DNA of 22,219 nt, taken from UBA7672 sp040398425. Lineage in GTDB: Bacteria > Pseudomonadota > Alphaproteobacteria > Caulobacterales > Hyphomonadaceae. Where the stretch lies: assembly GCA_040398425.1 (NCBI GenBank), contig JBBATZ010000062.1, positions 1 through 22,219 on the forward strand, written 5' to 3'. A program made the position numbers and the translations under genes. This document shows, piece by piece, positions 15,138 to 22,180 of the stretch. The notes below the pieces were generated by a model, which worked only from the letters and a program-made list of their open reading frames with translations, was not told the origin of the DNA and made no database searches. How positions within the stretch are numbered: position 1 is the first letter of the stretch; every line of letters begins with the position of its first letter.

Positions 15138-15875
15138 CTATCCCAACCTCCGCCTGAACAGGCTCAAGACCCGCTCCCAATGCTGCTCGGCCGCGAGCTT
15201 GCGATAGGCGGGGCGTTGCGGGAAAGCGAAGCCGTGGTCGGTATCGGGGTATTGCTCGACCTCGCCATTGGCGCCGGACAAGTCCTTCACCAGCTGGTCG
15301 ACCATTTCCTGCGGCGCATAGTGATCGCGCTCGGCGCAGGCGAAGTAGAATTCGGCGGGTGAATTTTTCGCGATGAGGTGCGGGCTGGTGTCGTCTTCCG
15401 TCACCAGGCGCACGCCGTAGATCGAGGCGGTTGCCTTCACACGGTCCGGGCGATGACCGGCGGCGCAGACCGCGAAGCGGCCGCTCATGCAATAGCCGAC
15501 CGTGCCGACCGACATTGCGTTGGCGGCGGGGGCGGTGTCGGCGAAGGCGAGCATGCCATCGACGTCGGTCATGACCATCGCAATGCTGAGGCGGTTCATC
15601 AGGTCGAACATCTTCACGCGCCACGGGCTGTCGGGCGCGAAATCGATCGGGCCGAGCTCCATGACGCCGGCGCGATAGTAGAGATTCGGCAGCATCACGT
15701 AGTAGCCCGAGCTGGCGAAGCGGCGGGCCATGTCTCTCAATTCCTCGCGGATGGCCGGGGCGTCCATGAGGAAGACGATGACCGGAAACGGTCCGCCACG
15801 ATCGGGATGAACGATGAACGTCGTCGTGGCGCCGTCGGCCGTGGCGATGTCGAGCTGCCGTTCGATCACGGGCAT
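15138..15875 (-). CDS. Dienelactone hydrolase family protein (245 aa)
   Basis: Alpha/beta hydrolase of the dienelactone hydrolase family, cytoplasmic, acting on a lactone or ester of unknown identity. The triad is visible: Cys129 in GYCMSGR, Asp184 in AERDHY and His214 in TDHGF. Cysteine at the nucleophile place is typical of this family. The region MDAPAIREELRDMARRFASS is also characteristic. The start chosen gives MPVIERQLDIATADG, which begins like other members and has AAAGGGG just upstream. An in-frame ATG 30 bases further out (15905) lacks a ribosome binding site. It diverges from the phosphatase-like lipoprotein gene. Confidence 0.9.
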   Translation of the reverse strand: MPVIERQLDIATADGATTTFIVHPDRGGPFPVIVFLMDAPAIREELRDMARRFASSGYYVMLPNLYYRAGVMELGPIDFAPDSPWRVKMFDLMNRLSIAMVMTDVDGMLAFADTAPAANAMSVGTVGYCMSGRFAVCAAGHRPDRVKATASIYGVRLVTEDDTSPHLIAKNSPAEFYFACAERDHYAPQEMVDQLVKDLSGANGEVEQYPDTDHGFAFPQRPAYRKLAAEQHWERVLSLFRRRLG

Positions 15876-15957
15876 TTCCCCTTTGTTTTGAGGGTACACT
15901 GGCATGTGTGGCGCGCGGATCGCAATCGCGCTTGCTCCGTGACAGATTCACGACTTA

Positions 15958-15967
15958 GGTACGTACC
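15958..15967. promoter_or_regulatory. Palindrome upstream of the phosphatase-like gene
   Basis: GGTACGTACC is a perfect 10-bp palindrome 18 bp before the ATG of the acid-phosphatase-like gene, in the region between it and the divergent hydrolase. A weak promoter (TTGCTC at 15932, then CTTAGG 17 bp later) would run into it. It may be an operator; a chance palindrome is also possible. Confidence 0.25.
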
Positions 15968-15985
15968 CGCAAGGGGAGAGGCGCC

Positions 15986-16849
15986 ATGAAGCCCAAGGCC
16001 GAAGCCGGGACCTATGCCGCACTGGCGGTGGGGCTGGCCGTTCTCGTGGCCTGCGCAGGCGGCATCTCGGAGACGACGCCCGCCACTCCGACGGGAATGG
16101 CGAGCGCAACTGCGACGGTCGCCGCCACTGGACGGGCGGCCGGCTTTCTCGCTCCTGCGACCCTTCCCAACGCTATCGCGACCATTCCCCCGGCGCCGAA
16201 GGAGGGCGATGCGCGCAACGCGCTCGACTGGGACATCTTCGTCAAGACGCGCGCGCTGGAGGGGTCGGATCGCTGGGCGATGGCGAAATCTGACGACAGC
16301 TACAAGCCGGCTGACCTGCTGAAGGATTTCTCGTGCGCGGTCGGCGTGACACTGACACCGGAAAACTCGCCGACTTTGCTGAGCATTATCGGCCGCTCCA
16401 CGATTGACGCCGGCATGGCGGCCGAGGCGGCCAAGCAGCTTTATCGCCGCGATCGTCCGTTCCTACACAATCCCGGCAATATCTGCATCGACCGCAATGG
16501 CGGCATCGCGAAGAGCTTTGACTATCCCTCCGGTCACGCGTCGCTCGGATGGACGGCGGGCCTGGTGGTTGCGCAGCTGTCGCCTGAAACAGCAACCCAG
16601 GTGCTGGCCCGCGGCCGCGCCTATGGCGAAAGCCGCGTCGTCTGCGGCGTCCACAACATGAGCGCGGTCGAGGCAGGGCGGACCAATGCGGCGGGCGTGT
16701 TCGCGGCGCTGCAGGGCTCGGCCGAGTATCGCGACGCGCTGGACAAGGCGCGCGCCGAGCTTGCTGCAGCGCGGGCTGCGGGCGGAAAGCCGGATGCTGC
16801 GTCGTGCGCGAAGGAAGCCGAACTGGTGAAGCCGCTGCAGGTGTATTGA
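15986..16849 (+). CDS. PAP2 / class A acid phosphatase-like lipoprotein, altered motif 3 (287 aa)
   Basis: Probable periplasm-facing lipoprotein related to bacterial class A non-specific acid phosphatases. A lipobox L20-V-A-C23 ends the signal peptide, followed by a Thr/Ala/Pro-rich linker to about residue 70. The three phosphatase motifs are: KQLYRRDRP (K150, R157, P158; KX6RP), PSGH (181-184), and SRVVCGVH (S216, R217, nucleophile His223). The Asp normally four residues after that His, which assists the nucleophile, is Ala227 (HNMSAVEAG). The enzyme may therefore be weak, altered or inactive, unless this branch of the family uses another residue. GGGGAG lies 8 nt before the ATG. A GC-rich hairpin follows the stop. 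Confidence 0.88.
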   Translation: MKPKAEAGTYAALAVGLAVLVACAGGISETTPATPTGMASATATVAATGRAAGFLAPATLPNAIATIPPAPKEGDARNALDWDIFVKTRALEGSDRWAMAKSDDSYKPADLLKDFSCAVGVTLTPENSPTLLSIIGRSTIDAGMAAEAAKQLYRRDRPFLHNPGNICIDRNGGIAKSFDYPSGHASLGWTAGLVVAQLSPETATQVLARGRAYGESRVVCGVHNMSAVEAGRTNAAGVFAALQGSAEYRDALDKARAELAAARAAGGKPDAASCAKEAELVKPLQVY

Positions 16850-16854
16850 GCGCA

Positions 16855-16875
16855 GGCCCGCCTTCGGACCGGGCC
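16855..16875 (+). terminator. Hairpin after the phosphatase-like gene
   Basis: GGCCCG (16855-16860) pairs with CGGGCC (16870-16875) around a loop containing CTTCGG, five bases after the stop codon. There is no T-run after it, so it may stabilise the mRNA end or act with Rho rather than terminate alone. Confidence 0.45.
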
Positions 16876-16956
16876 ACGCCGTCCGGGATGCTGTAGCTCC
16901 CTCCCTACGCCAGAGGCTTCGGGAGGCGGGTGGGTCTCCGACAAGGTGGAGGGCCC

Positions 16957-17044
16957 GGGGACGCGGGATGCCCCGCGTGTTTTGGCGTCTCCGAGATGAT
17001 CGGAGCTACCGGTAGACAGAGGAAAGCGCGGATCCCGCGTCCCC
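16957..17044. repeat. Perfect 13-bp inverted repeat, 62-bp spacer
   Basis: GGGGACGCGGGAT (16957-16969) and its exact complement ATCCCGCGTCCCC (17032-17044). The spacer itself holds a hairpin CTCCGA-GATGA-TCGGAG (16989-17005) and a 10-bp palindrome CTACCGGTAG (17006-17015). The left arm also pairs locally with 16972-16978, so two foldings exclude each other. Confidence 0.75.
16961..16983 (+). terminator. Terminator-like hairpin with GTTTT
   Basis: ACGCGGG (16961-16967) pairs with CCCGCGT (16972-16978) around ATGC, followed by GTTTT. It would stop plus-strand transcription leaving the phosphatase-like gene. The T-run is short. Confidence 0.4.
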
Positions 17045-17307
17045 GACAGATGTTATCCGGCCGCGGGGGCGCGACGGGGTGTTTCAACCGCCCCGGCCTT
17101 ATTGTCGCCGCCGGCGTGCAGGTCGCGGATGTTAAGCCGCAATCCTCGGATCACTCCCGCACTTCGCCGTTGGGCTGCATGCACGGGCTTTCACGCTCAT
17201 CTGCGTCCGATCCCGCGCCGTTGAACAGTGATCAGCTGCCCTCCTGCGAGATGGATGCATGCAGTATCGCACGCGGCTGCGGGTGTAGGATTGAGACAAA
17301 GGAGATT

Positions 17308-17394
17308 ATGTCTGTAGTCCAGCGCAGTGCGTTGAGATTGTTCGCATCAGCTTTCAAAGCGCGTTCGCAGAACCGGCCGATTCTGGCGGGGTGA
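17308..17394 (+). CDS. Candidate small ORF (28 aa) behind a strong ribosome binding site
   Basis: ATG at 17308 is preceded by AAAGGAG with 3 nt spacing (7 nt from the GGAG centre). The peptide is short, basic and amphipathic (it contains RSALRLFASAFKARSQ) and ends at TGA 17392-17394. A second frame starts at 17399 and runs for 38 codons. No promoter is clear. It may be chance; the only real support is the ribosome binding site and its place in an unexplained gap. Confidence 0.22.
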   Translation: MSVVQRSALRLFASAFKARSQNRPILAG

Positions 17395-17567
17395 GTGTAT
17401 GACAGCATTGCGCCCTGAAGTGATCGTTCGCCAGTACGGCTGTGAATGGCCGGAAATCGCCGGCCGAGTGTTGCCAGTCGAAGCCCCGCAACACAGTCGC
17501 GATTCCAGAGAGTGATTATTCGCTTCGCGTTGCGATGATCGAGCGACAAGACCTTGTTCAATAGGCT

Positions 17568-17605
17568 CGCGGCGTTGCCGCGACTGCCAGGAGGGGGCCT
17601 GGCAG
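17568..17605. terminator. Two tandem hairpins downstream of the SDR gene
   Basis: CGCGGC-GTT-GCCGCG (17568-17582) and CTGCCAGG-AGGGGG-CCTGGCAG (17584-17605) stand side by side, 10 to 47 bp beyond the stop of the minus-strand SDR gene. Neither strand has a T-run. They most likely mark the end of the SDR transcript. Confidence 0.45.
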
Positions 17606-17614
17606 CTCAGAGAA

Positions 17615-18412
17615 TCAAGCCGGGCTCTGTAGTGTGCGGACGAGTCTGAGCAAGGCGGCGCGTGGTGTCATGCGGGTCGCGGCAACGAGCAATTTGTTCT
17701 GGGCGCCGGCGACGATGACGCGTTTGTTCGACTGGAAGGCGTTGTAACCGAGCTTTGCGACCGCCATCGACGTCATCGGTTTGGCGGCCTTGCTGAGACG
17801 TGTCTTGTCGGTGCCTGCGCGGCCGTGGAATTGCGATTCCGTCGGACCGGGGCATAGGCAGGTGACGTGTACGCCTGTGCCGCGGGTTTCGTCCCAGAGC
17901 GCTTCGCTGAAGGACAGCACGAAGGCTTTCGAGGCGTAGTAGACCGCCATCAGCGGGCCGGGCTGGAACGCCGCCGTTGAGGCGACGTTGAGGACGCCGC
18001 CGCGTTTCTTTGCCAGCATGCCCTTCAGATAGATGTGCGTGAGTTCGGTCAACGCGCGCACGTTGAGATCGACCATGCCGATTTGCGGGTCGAGCGGTTC
18101 GGAGGCGAAGGCGCCGGTGTGACCGAAGCCGGCATTGTTGACGAGCACATCGACGGTGAGGCTGCGGCGCGCGATTTCGGTGGCGAGCTTGCGACCGGCA
18201 TTGATGGCGCCGAGGTCGCCGCTGATCACCTCGATCTTGACGCCGTGTGTCTCGCGAAGACGTTTGGCGACGTCGTCGAGGGCGGGGCCGCTGCGGGCCG
18301 TGACGATGAGATCATAGCCGCCCTGGGCGAAGCAGTCGGCGAGATCGACACCGATGCCGGCCGACGCGCCGGTTATGAGCGCGGTCTGTCCCGTGCCGGG
18401 CTTGGTTGGCAT
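17615..18412 (-). CDS. SDR family oxidoreductase (265 aa)
   Basis: Classical short-chain dehydrogenase/reductase, NAD(P)H-dependent; substrate unknown. The cofactor motif TGASAGIG is at 14-21 and NNAG at 92-95. The catalytic Ser145 lies in LNVASTAAF, and YYASK supplies Tyr158 and Lys162. CPGPTESQF follows as usual. The basic/Arg residue after strand 2 (TARS) suggests NADP. A long frame runs upstream, but it is antisense to recJ and has no SDR content; the start MPTKPG at 18412 has AGGAGG 6 nt upstream. The C-terminal 60 residues (KRVIVAGAQNKLLVAATRM) are extended as in the DltE/YqjQ-like branch. It diverges from recJ over 111 bp. Confidence 0.93.
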   Translation of the reverse strand: MPTKPGTGQTALITGASAGIGVDLADCFAQGGYDLIVTARSGPALDDVAKRLRETHGVKIEVISGDLGAINAGRKLATEIARRSLTVDVLVNNAGFGHTGAFASEPLDPQIGMVDLNVRALTELTHIYLKGMLAKKRGGVLNVASTAAFQPGPLMAVYYASKAFVLSFSEALWDETRGTGVHVTCLCPGPTESQFHGRAGTDKTRLSKAAKPMTSMAVAKLGYNAFQSNKRVIVAGAQNKLLVAATRMTPRAALLRLVRTLQSPA

Positions 18413-18523
18413 TGGTCCCTCCTGAGGTCGCGAGCTGAGTGTGGGCACGCGGGGCGTGGGGTCAAGCAGCGGCTTGGGGTTGATCGCGAGTCGGGGAAGG
18501 CCCACTTTCCCGCTGTGATTCTC

Positions 18524-20308
18524 ATGAACAACACATCTCATTTCCTTGGCGTTTCGAACTCGTTGTCGGGCAAGGCCTGGCGGCAGAGGCCAACAGACGA
18601 CCGGCTTGCGGCGGAGCATTCGCGGCGGCTGGGCGCGCCGGACGTGGTGGGGCGGATGCTGGCGGCGCGCGGCGTGAAGGCGGATGAGGCGGAGCTGTTT
18701 CTCAATCCCACTCTGAAGGAGCTGTTTCCGGACCCGTCGTCGTTTGCGGACATGGACACGGCGGCGGAGGTGATCCTCGATGCGATCATCAATGACAAGA
18801 AGGTGGCGGTGTTCGCGGACTATGATGTCGATGGCGGCACATCGTCGGCGATACTGTCGCGTTATTTTCGCGCGTGGGGGCGGGAACTGATCCTGTATGT
18901 GCCGGATCGCCTGACTGAGGGCTTCGGGCCGACGCCAGGCGCGTTTCGGGCGCTGCAGGGCATGGGCGCTCAGCTGGTGGTGACGGTGGATTGCGGCGCG
19001 GCGGCGATTGCGGCGCTGGAGACGGCGAACGAGATCGGGCTCGATGTGGTGGTGATGGATCACCACCTGATGCATGACGATCACATGCCGAAGACGCTGG
19101 CGCTGGTGAATCCCAACCGGCCGGACGACACGTCGGGGCACGGATTTCTCGCAGCGGCGGGCGTGGTGTTTGTCCTCGTGGCTGCGCTGAACAGGCTGGC
19201 GCGCAAGCGGGGCGTTCAGCCTGCGGGCGGGCTGCCGGATCAGATGAAATGGCTCGATCTCGCGGCGCTCGGCACGCTGTGCGACATGGCGCCGTTGAAA
19301 GGCGTCAATCGCGCGCTGGTGACGCGTGGGCTGAAGGTGCTCGAGCGGCTGGAGAATGCGGGGCTGAAAGCCCTGTCGGAAGTGACGGGCATCGAAGCGC
19401 CGAAGTCGGTCTATCACGCGACGTTCGTGCTGGGGCCGCGCCTGAATGCGGGTGGGCGTATCGGCGATCCGTGGACGGCGGCGAAACTGCTGGCGACGGA
19501 TGATCGCGCCGAGGCGATCCAGCTGGCGGAGAAGCTGAACTTCCAGAACCAGGAGCGGAAGGAAGTCGAGGCCGGAATCCAGAAGGCGGCGACCGAACAG
19601 GTCGAGCGCCGGCTGGCCGAGAAGCCGGATGCGGCGATCCTCGTCGTGGGCGGCGAGGGCTGGCATCCCGGCGTGATCGGGATCGTGGCGGGTCGATTGA
19701 AGGAGAAGTTTCACCGGCCGGCGATTGTGGTCGGGTGGGGCGAGGGACTCGGGCCGGTGGCGCGCGGATCAGGAAGGTCGGTTGCGGGCGTCAATCTCGG
19801 CGAGCTGATTTCAGCGGCGGCGAAGTCGGGCATGCTGCTGTCGGGCGGCGGGCATGCGATGGCGGCGGGGCTGAGCATGGACCCTGCGCGCTTGACCGAG
19901 CTGCGGGATCAGCTTGAGGCGGCGACGGCGGGCGCGACGTTCGAGCTGGAAGAAGCGCGCGTGCTCGAGATCGATGGCGCGCTGGCGCCGGGGGCTGCGA
20001 CGGGCGAGTTGCTGGATCTGATCGAGCGGGTGGGGCCGTTTGGCTCCGGGGCGCCGGAGCCGCTGTTCGCTGTGCCGAATGTGCGCGCGGCGGGCGCGCG
20101 GCGTGTGGGCGAGAATCACATCGCGTTCGACATGATCGGCGAGGATGGTGCGCGCGTGCGGGCGATTGCGTTCCGGGTGGCGGACGGGCCGGAAGGTCAG
20201 GCGATCCAGAGCGGCAAGGCGATCCACGTGGCGGGGCGGCTGCGTCCCGATACGTGGAAGGGTCCGGGCAAGGTGCAGATCGAAGTCGCGGACGTGGCAC
20301 TGGCGTGA
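18524..20308 (+). CDS. recJ: Single-stranded-DNA-specific exonuclease RecJ (594 aa)
   Basis: 5'-3' exonuclease for single-stranded DNA in recombination and mismatch or base repair. The DHH phosphoesterase motifs are in order: FADYDVDGGTSSA (97-109), TEGFGPTP, TVDCG (154-158), and VVMDHHL with the DHH at 179-181. The DHHA1 domain follows with LGPRLNAGGRIG and later LLSGGGHAMAAG, and an OB-fold forms the C-terminus (AIHVAGRLRPDTW). The frame is open for a long way upstream, but the region HFLGVSNSLSGKAWRQRP is the usual RecJ N-terminus, so the start is ATG 18524 (GTG 18515 possible). No clear ribosome binding site is seen. A weak hairpin GGGCT-TTG-AGCCC lies at 20365-20377. Confidence 0.95.
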   Translation: MNNTSHFLGVSNSLSGKAWRQRPTDDRLAAEHSRRLGAPDVVGRMLAARGVKADEAELFLNPTLKELFPDPSSFADMDTAAEVILDAIINDKKVAVFADYDVDGGTSSAILSRYFRAWGRELILYVPDRLTEGFGPTPGAFRALQGMGAQLVVTVDCGAAAIAALETANEIGLDVVVMDHHLMHDDHMPKTLALVNPNRPDDTSGHGFLAAAGVVFVLVAALNRLARKRGVQPAGGLPDQMKWLDLAALGTLCDMAPLKGVNRALVTRGLKVLERLENAGLKALSEVTGIEAPKSVYHATFVLGPRLNAGGRIGDPWTAAKLLATDDRAEAIQLAEKLNFQNQERKEVEAGIQKAATEQVERRLAEKPDAAILVVGGEGWHPGVIGIVAGRLKEKFHRPAIVVGWGEGLGPVARGSGRSVAGVNLGELISAAAKSGMLLSGGGHAMAAGLSMDPARLTELRDQLEAATAGATFELEEARVLEIDGALAPGAATGELLDLIERVGPFGSGAPEPLFAVPNVRAAGARRVGENHIAFDMIGEDGARVRAIAFRVADGPEGQAIQSGKAIHVAGRLRPDTWKGPGKVQIEVADVALA

Positions 20309-20378
20309 AGACTGTGCTCGGGCGTGGGGCGCGGTCCGCATTGCCAGCAGAATCGCCGTTTTCAGGGCTTTGAGCCCG

Positions 20379-20407
20379 CTTGCGCGGTCCCGGGGATGCA
20401 GCTATAT
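20379..20407 (+). promoter_or_regulatory. Promoter of tRNA-Glu
   Basis: CTTGCG (20379-20384), a 17-bp spacer and CTATAT (20402-20407) closely match the CTTGAC-N17-CTATAT pattern of alphaproteobacterial stable RNA promoters. The start would be near 20414, about 11 nt before the tRNA. Confidence 0.6.
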
Positions 20408-20424
20408 CGCCCCCCTCTGCCGAC

Positions 20425-20499
20425 GGTCCCTTCGTCTATCGGTTAGGACATCTGGTTTTCAACCAGGGAAGAGGGGTTCGACTCCCCTAGGGACTGCCA
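20425..20499 (+). tRNA. tRNA-Glu (anticodon TTC)
   Basis: The acceptor arms GGTCCCT (20425-20431) and AGGGACT (20489-20495) pair with one G-U at the end. The anticodon stem TCTGG/CCAGG encloses TTTTCAA with anticodon TTC at 20458-20460. The T arm is GGGG-TTCGACT-CCCC, and GCCA is encoded (20496-20499). All parts of a normal tRNA-Glu are present. Confidence 0.97.
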
Positions 20500-20674
20500 G
20501 CGGATTGTAGCGGCTCGGAAAATCATGTCGCGCGTGCTGCGCATTTGGTGACCTGCCCCGCGAGATTCCGAGCGTGTTGTTGGACTTTGCAGCTTCTTAT
20601 TCCCGTGACCGTAAACCATGTTTCCGGATCGAATTGTCATGCTACAGTCACGGCGCTGGGGAGTGCTTGGGTGG

Positions 20675-21196
20675 ATGCAGCAGCAAGAAAATCAGACCTC
20701 GTCTGAGGAAGCGCCAGAGTCAGTCTTGAGGGTCGAGGGCCGCGTAAAGTGGTTTGATCCGGCCAGAGGATACGGCTTCGTCGTTCCGGATACCGGGCCG
20801 CTGGGCGCGGATCTGAAGCGCGACGTGCTTCTGCACATATCCGTTATGCGTAAGTTTGGCCGTGATTCGGCGCCGGAGGGCGCGCGAATCGTCTGTCACG
20901 TCGCGACGCGGGATACCGGCTTCCAGGTTCACGAAGTGCTGGAGCTTGTCGCCAGCGAACCGGATCAGGGCGCGGAGGCCGAAGGGCCGCTCGAGGTCGT
21001 GCTGGTGAAATGGTTCAACCGCACCAAGGGCTATGGCTTCGTGCAGCGGCGCGAAGACCCCGAAGACATCTTCATTCACATGGTGGTGGTCCGGAAGGCC
21101 GGGGTCGAGGACCTGCAGGCGGGGCAGACCCTGCTGGCGTCGATCGGCAAGGGCCAAAAGGGCCGTCATATCGTGAGCGCGAAGCTGGTTCCCTGA
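20675..21196 (+). CDS. Two-domain cold-shock protein (173 aa)
   Basis: RNA/single-stranded-DNA-binding protein with two cold-shock domains in tandem, a form common in Alphaproteobacteria such as Caulobacter. The first domain has GRVKWFDPARGYGFV (RNP1) and VLLHIS (RNP2). The second has VKWFNRTKGYGFVQRR and DIFIHM. The domains are joined by an acidic linker (SEPDQGAEAEGP). The start is uncertain: ATG 20675 gives the acidic N-terminus MQQQENQTSSEE with GGGGAG about 11 nt upstream, while in-frame ATGs at 20618 and 20639 would add a basic, unlikely extension. It is 175 bp from tRNA-Glu and 61 bp from the DUF192 gene. Confidence 0.9.
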   Translation: MQQQENQTSSEEAPESVLRVEGRVKWFDPARGYGFVVPDTGPLGADLKRDVLLHISVMRKFGRDSAPEGARIVCHVATRDTGFQVHEVLELVASEPDQGAEAEGPLEVVLVKWFNRTKGYGFVQRREDPEDIFIHMVVVRKAGVEDLQAGQTLLASIGKGQKGRHIVSAKLVP

Positions 21197-21257
21197 TACC
21201 TGGCCGGCTGGCCGCCTCTCTTGGCATTGGGCTGGCGGCGCCTTATCCGTTTGCGCC

Positions 21258-21722
21258 ATGAAACACGCTCTTTCCGCGCTCGCACTTTCCCTGTCGCTCG
21301 GCTTTGCGCTGGCGCTTCCAGCCATGGCCCAGGGTCCGACCGAAACGCTGCTGGTTCCCGGCGGCGGGAAAACCACAACATTCACGGTGGAATTGGCGAC
21401 GACCAAGGCGGCGGCTGAGAAGGGCCTCGTCGGCCGCACCGATCTGGCGAAGGATCATGGCTTGCTGATTGACTATCGGGCTGTTGGCGAGCCGGCCACG
21501 CCGACGATGAAGGGCGTGACGATCGGGCTCGACCTGCTGTTCCTCGGGCCAGACGGTACGATTACCGGCATCATCCAGAACGCGCGGCCAGGCAGCCTGC
21601 GTCCGCTGTGGACCGGGCTCGGATGGGTGGCGACGCTGGAGATTCCGGCGGGGCAGGTTGCGGCGCTCGGCATCAAGACCGGCGACAAGGTGCGCGGGAA
21701 GATGTTCGGCAATGCCGGCTGA
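21258..21722 (+). CDS. DUF192 family exported protein (154 aa)
   Basis: Exported protein of unknown function. A signal peptide with cleavage after AMA (residue 24) is followed by the DUF192 domain: FTVELATTKAAAEKGLVGRT, then TMKGVTIGLDLLFLGPDGTI, and finally ATLEIPAGQVAALGIKTGD. The usual MWMKNT segment is less conserved here (PTMKGV). Length is normal. It overlaps the start of the thioesterase gene by 11 bases, so the two are one transcript. Confidence 0.9.
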   Translation: MKHALSALALSLSLGFALALPAMAQGPTETLLVPGGGKTTTFTVELATTKAAAEKGLVGRTDLAKDHGLLIDYRAVGEPATPTMKGVTIGLDLLFLGPDGTITGIIQNARPGSLRPLWTGLGWVATLEIPAGQVAALGIKTGDKVRGKMFGNAG

Positions 21723-22155
21723 GGGGCCGGACGCCCGGCCGATCATTGGAAATCCGCCGCCCGGCTTCATCTATCAGCCGCGCGCGCCGTATGTGAACCA
21801 TGTCGGCCCGCTGTTTCAGGCGGAGCAGGATGCGCCGGGCGAAGTCACGCTAGGTCTCGAGGTCGAGCTGGTCCACACCAACACGATGGGCTTCATGCAC
21901 GGCGGAATGATCGCCACGATCTGCGACAGCGCGATGGCGCGCGCGGCGGTGAGCAGGCTGCAGCGGCGGACGGTGACGCTGCGCATGGCGATGGAATATT
22001 TCGACCCCGTGAAGAAGGGCGACTGGCTGGTCGCGCGCGGGCGTCTCGTCGGTCATGATTCAGACGTGGCGCAGACCGAATGCCTCATCATGGTGGGCGA
22101 TGATGTGCGGGCGCGCGGTACGGGCGTGTTCAGGTTGTTGCGACCCGCAAAATAG
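21712..22155 (+). CDS. PaaI-family hotdog thioesterase (147 aa)
   Basis: Probable acyl-CoA thioesterase with a hotdog fold. The landmark HGGMIATICDSAMARAA follows NTMGFM, giving the HGG of the active-site helix. The later strands are RRTVTLRMAMEYFDPVKKGDW and VAQTECLIMVGDDVRARGTG. The start MPAEGPDARP at 21712 lies inside the end of the DUF192 gene, with GGGAAG about 11 nt upstream; the frame is open earlier but has no sensible start. The substrate is unknown; relatives act on aromatic or fatty acyl-CoA. Confidence 0.9.
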   Translation: MPAEGPDARPIIGNPPPGFIYQPRAPYVNHVGPLFQAEQDAPGEVTLGLEVELVHTNTMGFMHGGMIATICDSAMARAAVSRLQRRTVTLRMAMEYFDPVKKGDWLVARGRLVGHDSDVAQTECLIMVGDDVRARGTGVFRLLRPAK

Positions 22156-22180
22156 CGGGCGCATGTGGAGGGCAGGAGAA

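Larger units (their letters stand above)
16850..17614. other. 765-bp intergenic stretch rich in inverted repeats
   Basis: No confident gene. Two open frames span much of it (16930-17394 plus, 17232-17561 minus), but both have odd, low-order amino-acid content and are not accepted. The first half holds several GC-rich hairpins and a 13-bp inverted repeat. The second half is less GC-rich and has the small ORF at 17308, another hairpin (GGCCGG-N6-CCGGCC, 17448-17465) and two tandem hairpins at the end. It could host a small RNA or be decayed sequence. Confidence 0.6.

Noticed and set aside
16930..17394. 154-codon plus-strand frame in the intergenic gap
   Set aside because: It runs through hairpins and has no ribosome binding site at its start and no recognisable domain; only the last 28 codons have a good start signal.
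17232..17561. 109-codon minus-strand frame in the intergenic gap
   Set aside because: No ribosome binding site, no domain, irregular composition; considered a chance frame or remnant.
18413..19714. N-terminal extension of the SDR gene by about 430 codons
   Set aside because: Antisense to recJ, Arg/His-rich, no domain; the SDR start has a perfect AGGAGG.
20513..20573. 8-bp inverted repeat GCTCGGAA/TTCCGAGC after tRNA-Glu
   Set aside because: Arms are 45 bp apart with no T-run; within chance for this length and composition.
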